From: Diaporthe sp. PMI_573
Lineage: Eukaryota > Ascomycota > Sordariomycetes > Diaporthales > Diaporthaceae
Assembly (NCBI GenBank): GCA_021399435.1
Contig: JAJTUP010000005.1
Span: 434,001 to 498,000 of the forward strand
Direction of reading: 5' to 3'
DNA: 64,000 nt
Shown here: positions 24,066 through 35,829 of the stretch, in pieces
How positions within the stretch are numbered: the first letter of the stretch is position 1
Layout: every line of letters begins with the position of its first letter
The notes under the pieces: model-generated
What the model saw: only the letters and a program-made list of their open reading frames with translations
The model's database searches: none
Told to the model about the DNA's origin: nothing
Program-made: the position numbers and the translations under genes

Positions 24066-24749
24066 GTCCGTGATTGAAGATCATAGACAGGTCTGAGAAT
24101 ATGAACCGGAAACCTTGAGCGCCCAGAAATGGCTTCGATCAGTCTGACGCCACGACGGGCCTGGCATGACTATTTACTCCTCACTTCGGAGGCGTCGGAT
24201 ACGCTTGGGAGGATAGAAACTTCGAGCAGGCATGGAAGCTCGGTACCATGAGCAGATCACATGCGTGTGTGTGGAAAAGGCGGTGGCCAGAGGATGAACA
24301 CCCAATGGAATTCGAGTCATGGATGCTAATCCTCATAATATTAGCTCTTGACTCCACCATCGTTGTGAGACAACCGGTGGTGGATAGTTACGGCGGGATC
24401 ATCACCCGTGACGCGAAAATAGAGAGTCAATGTCTCAATATCTTTTGTGCACCTCATGTACAAATCTGCTGCGTGGAATAGCCATCTGTGGGTGTCCTCT
24501 CAGAAATACAGCCTTTCTACGAACAAGCCTTTGAAAGTGGATTTGAAAAGATGACCTCGGGACGGCGGAAAGAGCCGCGGGTGAACAGGTGATTCGACAA
24601 GGGGCAGTCTCTGGAGAAGAAGCAAGGTGTGTACGACTTATGAGCTGCACATCTGACGGCATGATCATATATTTTACAGTAACACAGCCACAAGCTCGAA
24701 AACGTGGAGCCCCTGTGGCTTACTTGCCTTCTTACCGATCATCATAGAC
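24066..24749. other. Intergenic, no gene seen
   Basis: About 680 bp downstream of the first paralogue. No recognised gene or RNA. Confidence 0.5.
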
Positions 24750-24869
24750 GGCTATCCCACTGGAGGTTATCCCATAGGAAGCAATACCACAGAAGGTAGT
24801 GGTACAGGAGGGTGTCCTACAAGAGGGTGTCCTATGATAGGTTGTCCTATGGGAGGTTGTCCTATAGGA
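24750..24869 (+). repeat. 15-bp minisatellite, about eight units
   Basis: Eight consecutive 15-base units run from 24750 to 24869, for example GGTTGTCCTATGGGA and GGTTGTCCTATAGGA. The 3' units are nearly identical and those at 24780-24809 are diverged. The unit length is a multiple of three. One forward frame reads pentapeptides such as GYPTG, GYPIG, GCPMG and GCPIG. That frame is open from 24657 to beyond the array but has no ATG. The sequence alone does not show whether it is expressed. Confidence 0.85.
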
Positions 24870-25384
24870 GGCTACGCAGAGAGTGCTGCCAGGTGGTTTG
24901 CCATGAAGATACTGTGGCCGCGTAGCGGACACCCGAGCAAAGCTCATGTACTATGTGAGTGGGAATGCCCCCGCGCCCGTGACTAAATGGCTGTCATTGC
25001 GACTGAAACAGGCACAATGTACAACAGTGTTGAGTCTAAGAACAAGGGCGAAACCCTGTCGACTTGATGAGTGTGAAATTTCTGGGGGTATTTCCGGCAT
25101 TCGCAGCCACGTATCTCCAACTGGGCAGTGTAGGAGCCACCCAGATCCGTAAGACGTGCTTAGAACTGAGGACAGCACCATCACTTGAAAGTTCGAGGAT
25201 CCCACTGTCGGAAATGTAATGGTGCTATGTGTTACATTGCTCACACAAAGTGTAACATGAAGTGTCTGGTGACGCCTCCCTCAAGACGAGCGATCTATCG
25301 TCTATCAAACCGCGGTCTATAGTCTACCATCCAAATACAACCAAGATAACTGCCCCCACACATGCGCCCCCATGTTCCCAAGAC
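24870..25384. other. Intergenic, zuotin 3' side
   Basis: About 515 bp with no recognised gene. The part near 25384 is presumably the zuotin 3' UTR. Confidence 0.5.
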
Positions 25385-26792
25385 TTAAGCACCCAGGGTC
25401 TTCGCATCACCCTCCTTGAGCTTACCAGCCCCAACGAGGCGGGTGACCTCACCCTTCCACACGCCCTTGATCTCATCGGCGACCTTGAGGCCGTTGAGCT
25501 TGCCGGCCAGGGCGGCGATCTCATCGGCGTCGATCTTGCCCTGGATGAGCTCGACGTCGCCGAGGACAGCGTCGATCTGGGCGGCGGAGGCGTCACCCGA
25601 GGCGAAGTAGTTTGCGTCCTTGACGGAGCCCTTGAGCACACGCTTGTTCTTCTTGACGGCGTTCTTGGCGGCCTCCTTTGCCTTCTTGGAGCTCTCGCGG
25701 TCCACCTTTGCCTTCTCCTCTGCCTCCTTGGCGGCCTTCTCGTCGGCCTCCTTCTTAAGGCGGGCCTCCTCGGCGGCCTTCTTCTCGGCGGCCTCCTTCT
25801 CGAACTTCTTCTTGTTCTTGGAGGCGTTGGCCTCCTGCCTGAACCTCTTGATGCGCTCGTCGCCCTTCATGACGTCGTCGAGCAGGCCGCGCAGGCGGGC
25901 GTTGTCCTCGATCTTTCTCTTCTTGCGGGCGTTGGCGTTCTTGCGCTCCTGGTGGCGCTTCTGGTCGCGGTTCTCGTTGTCGTCGGGCACGTCCTCGTCG
26001 AGGTACTCGAACGTCCTCCAGCTGTCGAAGTTGTACCAGAAGTTGTAGAACTCCTCGACATGCTCCTTGCTGGCGTTGGCGTCGCCGAACTGTGGCACGG
26101 GCTGGACCTTGGAGAAGCGGCCCTCGGCCTTGAAGACCTTGCCCCAGGCCTTGTAGAAGTCGACCTTGGAGCTCTGCAGCTGCTTCTTGGTCGGGGGCTC
26201 GACCTCGGCGCTCTCGTCGACGGAGTCGAACTGGCGTCGCTTGACGGGGTCGAGCAGGATCTCGGAGGCCTTCTGGATGCACTTGAAGAAGTTGTCGTCG
26301 TCGCTGACGCCGCTGGCGGCCTTCTTGTCGGGGTGGTGCTTGAGGACCTTCTTGCGGTGGGCGCGCTTGATTTGCTCCTCGGTGGCCTTGTAACGGTACT
26401 TGGAGATACCCAGGACGGCATAGTGATCTTGTTCCTGTTTGCGGGAGTGCAGTCAGCATGACAGCACTGTGTCAAAGAAGGGGGGGCCCATCTCATACCT
26501 TCCAGTCCCTGGCCTCACGCTGAAGCATCATGGGGTCCTCAGGCTCGCTGATCTCTCCTGCTTCCTCATCCTCGACGTTCTTAGCACGCTCCTGGGCCTG
26601 GATGCGGTCATCCTCGGAGAAGGTGCGCTTGTGACGGGCGCGGCGGGCGTGTGCGAGGAAGTGAGGGCCGACTGGCTCGATGGAGCGCTGTGTCGAGGCA
26701 GTAACCTTGCCGAGGGGCTTGAAGTCCTTCTCAGCGGCCCATCCTGCGGGGAGGACGGGCAGAGATCGAGAGACGAGGGATGTATTCGGCAT
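25385..26792 (-). CDS. zuo1: Zuotin, ribosome-associated J-protein (DNAJC2/Zuo1)
   Basis: Exons in coding order are 26792-26499 and 26434-25385 (64-bp intron, phase 0), giving 447 residues. The J-domain starts right after the junction (EQDHYAVLGISKYRYKATEE) and carries HPD in VLKHHPDKKA. The zuotin homology domain follows, with FNFWYNFDSWRTFEYLDE. A long charged coiled coil rich in Lys, Glu and Ala then gives the rRNA-binding region. A C-terminal helical bundle ends in KTLGA. Zuo1 pairs with the Hsp70 Ssz1 as the ribosome-associated complex, which stimulates Ssb on nascent chains. Animal-type SANT domains are absent, as is normal in fungi. Confidence 0.96.
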
Positions 26793-27556
26793 CTTGTCGA
26801 ATTTGCGGGTGGTGGTGATGATGGAAGGTCGACTTGGAGTCGAGAAACTTTTTCTCAGCTTCCCCAAGCGAAAATCCATCCCGCCTTATCGATGCCCCAC
26901 TGTTTTGCGTGGTCCATGCACACACCCCTCCTTCAATACACTCACGCCTTCAAACTTACCAAGCTCCGCTTGAACCTCCAACCATCAATCGTCGAGCACC
27001 GACGTCGTCTGCACATCCACATCACCAGTTTTTTTTATAACCATTGTCGTACGTCCCAGACTTGAAATGTAAAGCAACACGGAAGCCATCGTTTCAGATG
27101 GACTTCCTCAAGAATCGCCTCGATATCAACCGTGTCCACCAGCGAGGTGTTCCCAAGACCCCACTTCCATCGTGCGGAAACAAGCCTAGAGTCGTTCATG
27201 AGCACTTCTTTTCATGTTGTGGCTGGCACCTACTCTCACATGGGCTCTAAATGATGGCTGTTCACACGCGGAGATGACTGAGTCATGATCATGTCCTGGG
27301 ACACGGTGATGTCCCGACTCGCGGATTGACCTGCGAGACATCATTCACTTTATCGCCATGCAAGGGGCAGTCAGTGCCTTTTGGTCTCCATCAATATGCA
27401 TTCATTTACTACTGTTACATGCCAGGCTGGGCCTAGCTGGGTATCAACAAGCCACGACGGGCGAACTGAGAAACCACCTAAAATTTTACAAGGAACGTCG
27501 TATTAACGAGGGACCGACCAGCTATATCCGCCAGCCCTGCTGCCTCTCTGCTCTCT
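26793..27556. other. Intergenic, zuotin promoter and 3' side of RGS gene
   Basis: About 760 bp with no recognised gene. Pyrimidine-rich tracts near 26960-27050 fit the zuotin promoter. Confidence 0.5.
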
Positions 27557-29079
27557 TCAGACCGTCTCCTTCCAGATCGGCAGGAATATGAAGAGCAGTA
27601 CACCGCAGACTGCGGCTGCCAGGCCACCAGACCCGCATTGAAGAAAGATCATTCTCTGCAACCTCCGCAGCACCTGGTCCTCCACCCTGAAGCTCTTGTC
27701 ATGCGCCACTGTTCTGTTCATGAACGACCTGTACCGTTTCCACCAGCCTTTCGGCCCGGCCGGATGTTGCGCCGTCTTCTTCGGATTCCCGTCGTCATCA
27801 AACCGCTCCCACGGCAGAGCCTGCCTCCGGGACATCGACAACATGATGAAGCACATCCCCTGCGTGCCAACGAGTATCACCGCCGTGCCGAGGAGCCAAA
27901 GCGGGAACGAGTAGAAGACCTCCCACCGGCTGTGCGCCCCAATGTGCGGGTACAGACCGCGCATCAGCACGAGAAGGAACCCGGCCAGGATGTTGACGAT
28001 GCCGATGACCGTTCCAACGCAGATGGTCTCATACGTCCCCGTCCCTACGCCCAAGGCGACGAAATTCCGGTGCGAGCAGTTCTTCATCACCTCGTAGATG
28101 TGGTCGGCCACGGGTTTGATGTAGCGAGGGTCCGCTGAGCTCTGGAGGTTATTCAGCACCCGATGACGGAGTACTGACGATATGTTGAGCTCCTTCTCCG
28201 CGCCCGGGAGCAGGTACGTTGCGATGGCGGCGTCGAGCTCGGCCCGGTTCTCCGTCTGCGGCGCCTTGGAGTGTTTGTTGAGGAGGGGCAGAGGCACGGA
28301 TGAGACTCCCTTCTCCTCGTCGACGTCGAATGCGCAGACCCCGTCGCGGCAGACGTCCCCGCTGCCTAAGCGTTGTCGTCTTCTGGAGCTGTTGCCTGAC
28401 ACCAGTGACCATCGGAATAACCTGTCCGTCCACTTTGGCTCTGGCTGCGCTACTGCTCGGGCACATGGTGCTTCCGCTTTAATTATGCTGTCTGACAAGG
28501 AACTTATCGATTGCTTCGCTGCACCGTGTGTTAGCACTGAAGTGCGAGCTGGACAACCAGGTGGTCGCCATGGCTTGGAGTCTTACCAGCAACGATCTCG
28601 GCGACACTGGACTTCGCCGAGTATGTTGTCTCGGACAGCGCGTCGGCATCATTTGGCAATGAAGGCAGATCCTTGATGGGCGCCGCGGCGGCAGGGGCCT
28701 CGTCTTTCGGCTTGGGGTAGTTTGCCTCATAATTCTTGAACCTGCAAGGATGGTCAGCTACAAACATTCCGATGGTTGTCGAACAAGACGTCGAGAAAAC
28801 TGACCACAGGTAGAACTCGAGGTTCTCTGAGGAGTGCTCAACATGTTTGAGGTACAGGTAAAAGTCATGAAGGGACATGGGACTGCATGTCTTGTTCTCC
28901 AGGACTCTGTCCAAGCCAAGCCGGCTCGGTATCGATGTCGAGACCCGGCTGTCCAGGCTTGGGGTCCGTACTCGATTCGGCCGGATGTCCTCGTCGTTGA
29001 GTTTGCGAGTGTAGTCGCGGATATCCTTCCATCCTGGCCTCCTGTACCACACTTTCAACCAGCCCGGTAGGTCAGGCAT
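27557..29079 (-). CDS. RGS-domain membrane protein
   Basis: Exons in coding order are 29079-28805, 28741-28587 and 28518-27557 (introns of 63 and 68 bp), giving 463 residues. The RGS fold begins at SLHDFYLYLKHVEHSSENLE, and splicing completes FYLWFKNYEANYP. A low-complexity insert of roughly 110 residues follows. The second RGS half contains ATYLLPGAEKELNIS, LRHRVLNNLQ and YEVMKNCSHRNFV. Three strongly hydrophobic segments lie in the C-terminal half (VGTVIGIVNILAGFLLVLM, the LWLLGTAVILVGTQGMCFIM region, and AAAVCGVLLFIFLPIW). RGS proteins speed GTP hydrolysis by G-alpha subunits; membrane-anchored fungal forms are known. An ATG at 29079 is used because codons upstream in frame lack one. I do not assign it to a named Rgs orthologue. 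Confidence 0.88.
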
Positions 29080-32040
29080 TTTCCCTCTCAAGCGCCTCGA
29101 ATATCGCCGTATTGGTCGCGAATGAATATCGTGGGGGGCACTCGGAAGTGGTGTGTCACGGGCGACTCATGAGCATAAGAGATGCATGTGCAGGCTGGAA
29201 AGGGAAAGCTGGCTGATCGCATGGTGCCCCGGCATACGAGCGTATATATCGGCAGGGAGACCGAAGGATTCTTTGACCTTGTTCCTGGTGGTGTGGAGGC
29301 GTTGGGATCTGCGCTTCGATCCTTCACTTCCAGTGCAACCAACAAGTGGCGCCGCCCTGGTAAACATGTAAGAGGAACTCCCAGGAACACCAACAGCTGT
29401 AGACTGTAATCGAGGCCGCGGCGCATCAATCCCACGTGGAGGAGCAGGCGAGTCAGGACCAGGATGGCCGGGACCCATTTCACCACGCACCGCATCCAAA
29501 CCTGGGTGGTCTACCCGAAACGCGAGTATCGAGACTTTCCGTTGCCCTTCCAAATCCTGTTGCTAATCACCTGGCTGGGGGCTCTTTTCGGTAGGGAACT
29601 GCGGCGGGTAGGGCGTGTTTCACTTCTTGATTTCCCTCCCCACCCACCACATTCCCGGAATGACCGTGGACGTGGCCCTGCCTCACCACAGCCGACCGTC
29701 ACACAGCATCATCGATCGTGACACCCTCATGGATTTCTCCGGCCGGTGGGTCGTCTATTCGCTGCCCACGGCCGTGCGACACACCATAGGTGGTCCTGCA
29801 GCAAGCGTCATGGGTTATCATCATCCATTGGGCAAGCATTACTGATCCCTCACCTGTGGCCAGGATGTCTTCCCCTCATGAGCGACCACACACTGCCTAG
29901 GCTTGGCTCCTCCATTCCACTCCATCCCCATCACAGACCTTGCTGCTGCATCGCCCGCCCGCAAATTGCTGCCCACTCTGGGCCAAAATATCAGCATCCC
30001 GCCAGGGCGGAAAACTCCTCCAGGATCTAAGCTACTGAAAACCACAGGACCGAATTTCTAGTGCTACTTGTCATTGTTTAGCTGGATCTCAGATGACAGC
30101 ACGCAGAGTGATGCGGCTAGCACAGGTCCAGCACGCACTGGCAGGGTGTCTAGCGCCATTCCCGCGGCTCCATCACGCTGCAGATCCGGGCGTCGTACGG
30201 CATAGCACGTAACCTTCTGGGGCTGCCCGCACCCCCAGGAAGGGCGGCCGGAAACTCCACCCAATGAGCTGCCGGCTTGCTCGGGCAAATTCTCCTCCCC
30301 TCTCTCTCTTCCAGCCTCAGCTGTTCGTGTCATCATTCATTCTTCTCCTTCAGGCGTCGGTGCCAGCCCGCGTGGCCCGATCAGCACACCCTACTTCGTG
30401 CCACACTGCACGTCGGCGGCGCGGCTGCGATGCTAAGATTGGAACACACTAAGCGAGCCCTGAGTGATCCCTGCTGACGTTGGCTGTCGCCTAAGCCCGT
30501 TTCCGCGCCTTAGCTTATCTGGGTACCTTGACAAGGGCCTTTCGGAGATATCACAAAGGGCAAATCTCGACATAAATTGTCATAATTCAACCCAATTCGC
30601 TTGCCAAGATTCCGGGTTCCTGGCCGATTCCCCAGGTTCTTCTATGCGTCAGTGCGTCAACGCGCCAATGTCGGCCATGGCGATCGATTATCTCTGCGAC
30701 CGCCACGCGTAGGATTGATCAGTGCCAGTGTCGCAGTTCACTCCCCCGGATCGTCACGCCTCAAAATCCCCACCCTAGCTTCAGAAGGAATACAGACGTG
30801 GTGGAACTTGACATTTAAAATATCTACGCGGGCGAACACGCCCTAGCTAGCCTTTGTGGCTCGTGCGGGCAACGTTGCGTCGGGCATGGGCCGCGATGGA
30901 GCACGCTTGCCCTTGTAATGGGGCCATCACCAACAAGCCTAGTCACCAACGGCTCTTTGATAAATAATAATAATGTACTGCGCCGTAATGGGGACTTGCT
31001 GCCTGGTTGAGTTGGATGTTGGTTGGAGTTGGATATCCACTTTATACTCTGAATTTGGCATGTGTTGCTACGCTGAATAATTTTGAGCCTCAAAGTTGCA
31101 ATGCCCCGTCACCTCATTTCTGGGAACACTCCGTCAAGTCCACCCAACACAATCCCCGTATACATTTTGGTCCGGATGCATCAAAATAGTCCATGCAAAT
31201 GCATCATGCTCAGACCATGATCGTTCATACAGTTATGGCCATGGTGAGGTGAGATGGAGACAAGACGGACTTCGTGTTGATAACAAAATTCCTTGTATTA
31301 AATACTAGGAACCAAACTGGAAAAAGTGACCTTTGTTCAAACTATTGCATACTGTGCATACTGTAGGGCACAAAAAATGACCACACCAAAGAAAGATCTG
31401 CGCCCATACCTCGGCGCGCCTCCGGCCCAATAATGAAGCCACAGCGCCGCTGTTGGCCCGACCTGATCGCCCCCAACTTTCTCAGCCCAGCTTGCCACTC
31501 TTTTCTTGGAATAGCAAGGCGAGTCGGTCTCGCCGATAATTTCATTTCGTGACCGCGTAGGATTTTTGACGAAAATCTGCATTGGTTGGTTAAGACCTTG
31601 ATTTATTCTCTCTTGTCGCCGATAAAGTGTGGCCGAGTTCTGAGTGCAAGCACTTCGTTTGATTCTTAAAGAAAATACCACTAGAATCGAGAGAATGAGA
31701 TAAATTCTCTTTTTTTGTGAAAGTGTTTCCAGGAGTGGAGTAGTTGCAGGTTACAAGAATCTCGTACAGCAATCTGATATGACACAATGCAAAGGACTTG
31801 ATTTTTCTTCTGCTCGAAACCCTCCATCAAAACGATGACTCTTAAGATTGAGCCTCCTAGGTATCCTCTACCCACTCTTTGTGCACTCATACGCATGGAT
31901 AATGCCGATATTCATCTCTGCCCAAATGTGCTGTCTTGGTCCAAGATTTTCAAAAGCCCCGAGCATGTAAACCGGAAGGCCTTTACCGCTCACACCTGGT
32001 ATCGACCATTCCGCCGTCGCGATGGGGTTGACATGACTCT
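29080..32040. other. Gene-poor stretch of about 3 kb
   Basis: This is the largest stretch with no supported gene. Short frames occur on both strands, but none shows a domain, a signal peptide or splice-consistent extension. I see no terminal repeats or transposase remnants. It may hold regulatory or non-coding transcripts. Confidence 0.5.
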
Positions 32041-33059
32041 TTACTCTCCATCGTCGGAAAGCTCAGCTTCGCTGGAGGTTTCAGAGGGACACTGTCTCCA
32101 TTCAGAACCTTGCTTCGCTCTCATGGCCTTCTCGAAACCGTCCTCAATCGGTGGCCTGCAAGGACTCTGATACACCATCCCAGTGGTCCAGTTGCAGTAC
32201 TGATACTGAAGTAACGAATTCGTCAGCTCAAATTACACCATGGTTAGTACAACCATAGGTTAGGACTCACGCGGGACCATTTGCGATGTGTACAATTCGG
32301 AGGCGTGGCAGCTTTTGCTATCGAGAGCACGGTGATGCCGCAAGACTGCTGGACACCGATTCTTCTCTCGATGAATGCCGCAGGGCTTTCCATACCCCTT
32401 ACCCGGAACGCACCGACTCCCCAGTAGCCAAGATGGGCATTGTCGCTATCTGGTACGGTGAGCAAGTACCGCATCTTCGACGTTGAGCCCTTCAAGAGAC
32501 CGCTGGCATAGAATGCACAGCTCTTGAGCTTCAGAAACTGCCCGAGGAGGGTAGGAGTCCAGTTGGCATCGCCCTGCTTTGGATTTTCGTCAAGGTTGCC
32601 GAGTATGGGAAGCCTCGTGTTTCGTAAATGGCCCAGGTTCGCCTTGATCGAAGCAGGGAGGTAGGCACAGACTTGCTCCAGCTTGACGCCGTGTTGCCTT
32701 TGGAGAGTCATATGTTTCACCGTCAGGGCTGTCTCTGCCCAGTAGACCCCGAAAGCCTCGATGTAGACCAAGCGACAGGTAGTGAGGAGTCCAAAGCCTG
32801 ACACAGGCCTAAAGCGCCCGTCGAAATGCTGATAACAGCACTGCCCGTCTTTCACATGCCTCTCCCTGGGTCTGCCTCGCCGCCCTTGGCAGGTCTCCTG
32901 GTACCCTGTACCAAACTCGCAGTCAAACCACACTGTCGCCTGGCATCCCATGAACACAAAGATATAGATCAGGAAGCGCAACTCCGCCGGCAGTCGAGTG
33001 AACAGCGGAGAGGCCGCTTGGGGACGGGCGTCGCTTTCAAGGATTCGGAGGGTCGACAT
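32041..33059 (-). CDS. Hypothetical protein with F-box-like N-terminus (paralogue of the 23.1 kb gene)
   Basis: Exons in coding order are 33059-32271 and 32205-32041 (65-bp intron, donor GTGAGT, acceptor CTTCAG, phase 0), giving 317 residues. The N-terminus LFTRLPAELRFLIYIFVFMG matches the other copy and the general F-box-like pattern. Shared blocks include SGFGLLTTCRLVYIEAFGV, LRNTRLPILGN and ESPAAFIERRIGVQQSCGIT. The spliced tail YQYCNWTTGMVYQ confirms the second exon. The protein has an inserted Arg-rich stretch near residue 60 and a longer acidic C-terminus than its paralogue. It lies in opposite orientation about 8 kb away. Function is unknown; other family members in the genome cannot be judged here. 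Confidence 0.85.
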
Positions 33060-34449
33060 CTTGATGGATTGGGGGCTTGGGAAACGGTTCAGACTGGATC
33101 TCTGTTAGACACAATGCATTATGCGGGATGCGAGCAGATATAAGGGGTAACAAGAACGTACATACTCTCCGCTGATGGACTTGAAGATCGAAAGAGTCAA
33201 GGTGGCCAAATTTGAAGGCGTTGATGTGTTCCGGGGCGGATGGTTCTTGCAGAATTTGATGGTTTGTTTGCAAAGGGGGCGGCCAGAGCTCACATGCGGA
33301 TTAGCACGACGTTCAATGAACTTGAAGGTCTCGTCTTACAGACTCCAAAGGCTCACCTAGGTGCTAGGCTCACTGTGCTAGGATCACTGTGCTAAAAATC
33401 ACACCCAGAACCGGCAATGCGTCGGCTGCGTTGAGGTCTGCACCTGGAAAGTCATCACTGAGAAATGCAATTCGCGGCACACGCAGCACGCATTGACATC
33501 CGGGCTACAAGGCCTTCAGCTTCTACGCTCACCAAGCCGGTCTCATGAGATCCAAGTAATGTAAAATGTTCTGAAAGGCCCTCAATAAGGATAACATGAC
33601 CAAGAACAGAGATCAGCAATTACTAGTAGTCTAATGTTGATATCTCAAGTGTTCGAAGAATTAATGCAACCAGTCATGAAGTCATACCTCAAAGTCCTTT
33701 GACTACAACGTTGAGATAACAAACCCATCAAACACTGTATTCTATCTGGCTCAAGCAGAAGTCCCAGATAACGAGCTGCTTGGGACTATTCACCAGTGAC
33801 AATGGATCCCACTAGATTTCGGTTACCACTCAGCAGCATGTACTGTGCACATCATTCAAAGCTACCTAGCGACATTGTGTCTGGACTTCAGTTATCAATA
33901 TGGGCATGACAATTTGGCTCAGTGGCATTTCATAAGCCTGTTATTTTGTGAATATGTCTGGGCTGGCAAGGATAAAAGTGCACAAGCTACAGCGAGGTGA
34001 AACCCTCCACATCATAACTACTGGCATCTATCTAGTTGCGCCACACATCTCATTATTATCACTGAATGCTTGGCTGACAACGGCCTACAGATCCTGCACG
34101 GATTTATTGTTGACCACAAATTAAGGGAGCATACAGCACTACTTCCAAGTTCTCTCAGGCTTAAGTGGCGTAAAAGAACCCTTTGACAAAGAACAAGTCA
34201 GGTCTACCCTGTGTTAAAACTCTCAACTTCCTGCCAGAATGTGTACTCAGTTGCCTAATCAGGACTAAAGAGAAGTTACAGGCCAGATCCGCAGGTTTCG
34301 CCTCCCGGGCTCAATACTGTCACGACGAGCGTACGACTTAGTGGAGTCAAGTTGATCGACGGTCGAGGAATCCTCTCGAGCGGCCCACGCCGCTCGGAAG
34401 CGCTATTTATATGTGGTCTCAGTGGGTCTGATTCGTGGTAAGAACATAA
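33060..34449. other. Intergenic, about 1.4 kb, no gene seen
   Basis: A/T-richer sequence with no supported reading frame. A short direct repeat, TCACTGTGCTA twice, lies near 33370-33395. No transposon ends recognised. Confidence 0.5.
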
Positions 34450-35463
34450 TCATATCTGTCCTTCAACACGCTCGCCGCCTGGTACCCTTTGCGCTATTTT
34501 GACGAAGGAACAGCTCTGAATCATCGGGACCTCCAATTCCCTCAGGATGGACGCGTTGTCATACTCGCCGCCCACATCTGGGCGATGGACCCAAGGACGC
34601 CCGCTTGGACCAAGGCCGTTGAGACCATGGCCGAGCATAAGATACTTCGCAAAGCTTACCGGCAGTATGCTCAGCTGAGAGAATTTGACCACAACTATCT
34701 CGCTCTTGTCATTTATGATGAAGTTGTCACCATTTAGGTCGCCGTAACAGAAGACTGTGGGCTCCTGAGATAAGCCACGGAGCAGCGGTAAGTTGCGGCG
34801 TATCTTGCGCAAGCCTGGCAATTCGATGAACTATTTCATGCACAAACGTGTTCCTTGGTCAGCCTTACTCGTTGACTACACATGTGTGAATAGGGATGGG
34901 AGTATGTAGCCTACCATATTGAAGTGCTGCTCCAACTGCTCGGCATTGTCGTAAGCTCTGGGCGCCTCATAATCCTGAAAGAGAGGATGCCGTATAAGAC
35001 CTCCGCTGACAGATGCAGGTGGAGTACCAGAAGGTATAGGGATGCGAAGAAACTCCTCCATGACAAAAGCAATCCGGCGTGATGGTTCTTGTCGTATTTC
35101 CCGTAACTGGCCCGGTGACTCATGTGACTTCTGTATCAGTGAGTTCACCGTACCGCCACGGATATATTCCATAACTATGTAGGTCTCCTTAGACACCTTG
35201 TCCTGGAATGCGTAGTATATGGCTGGCACGCGAACCGGAGAATCGATCTTTTGTAACTCTTGGTGAGCGCGAAACTGGTGTACAACTTCTTCCCAGCCAA
35301 GCCTATAACTTGAACCGTACTTTATCCACAGCGTAGGCGCTTCTCCAGGCGGATACGCGAGGCCCACAGGGTCGCGGTGTTCGGTTCTGTCTACGCAGAT
35401 TGTTTTGATGGTCGTCGCCGAGGGTATTGTGACGCCAGACGGCGGTGGCAGCCCGTGCCACTC
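34450..35463 (-). CDS. APH/choline-kinase-like phosphotransferase, 5' end unresolved
   Basis: The main exon runs from about 35463 to 34915 and joins 34830-34450 through an 84-bp phase-0 intron (donor GTAGGC, acceptor AATAG). The frame is open up to a stop at 35464-35466 but has no ATG before GLAYPPGEAP. An upstream exon is therefore missing from this model, or the 5' end is lost. Kinase-like features are WIKYGSSYRLGWEEV, the hinge IVMEYIRGGTVNSL and the Brenner-type loop CYGDLNGDNFII. In related fungal proteins the next strand carries an Asp (VIDF-type). Here it reads VVVKFSQLSILP, so the metal-binding Asp is absent. Members of this fungal family are mostly uncharacterised, and this copy may be inactive. 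Confidence 0.65.
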
Positions 35464-35829
35464 TTACGACATTTCCATACCAGTCACGGGTATCTTAACG
35501 TCTGGGCAATACTTTTGCGGGGCAGCCAACACAACGCTTCCATAAAGCGGCCCCCCCCCTCTTTTTTAAGTGGTTTCGATTTAATTCCGTATACGCACGC
35601 TTATTAAGCAGTAGGCTGTCCCTTCATACAGCGGTAAACGCTCAAAGACTTAATTAGCCGGACTATTGGTGGAGACGGGGCTCATTGTCTTTAGGTGTTT
35701 TCGAAATCCAAGGACAAGGACCGCGGTCACCTGAATAGTAACAAGGAGGAGCGCTGAGTCGCATTGTAATCAACACAAACGTTCTGTCATGTCGAGCTTT
35801 GGAGGAGCAAGTCATGGACAAGAAAAGTG
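35464..35829. other. Intergenic or decayed sequence
   Basis: About 370 bp with no supported gene. It may include further decay products of the neighbouring membrane-protein relic. Confidence 0.4.

Noticed and set aside
25262..26461. Long plus-strand open frame of 399 codons over zuotin
   Set aside because: The antisense of a Lys/Glu/Ala-rich coiled coil gives Leu/Val/Gly runs; zuotin on the minus strand is unmistakable.
29464..30480. Several 60-95-codon frames on both strands
   Set aside because: Low-complexity Ser/His/Pro/Arg composition, no conserved block and no splice-consistent extension.
31337..31681. 114-codon minus-strand frame
   Set aside because: No recognised motif, overlapping frames look equally random, and no start context.
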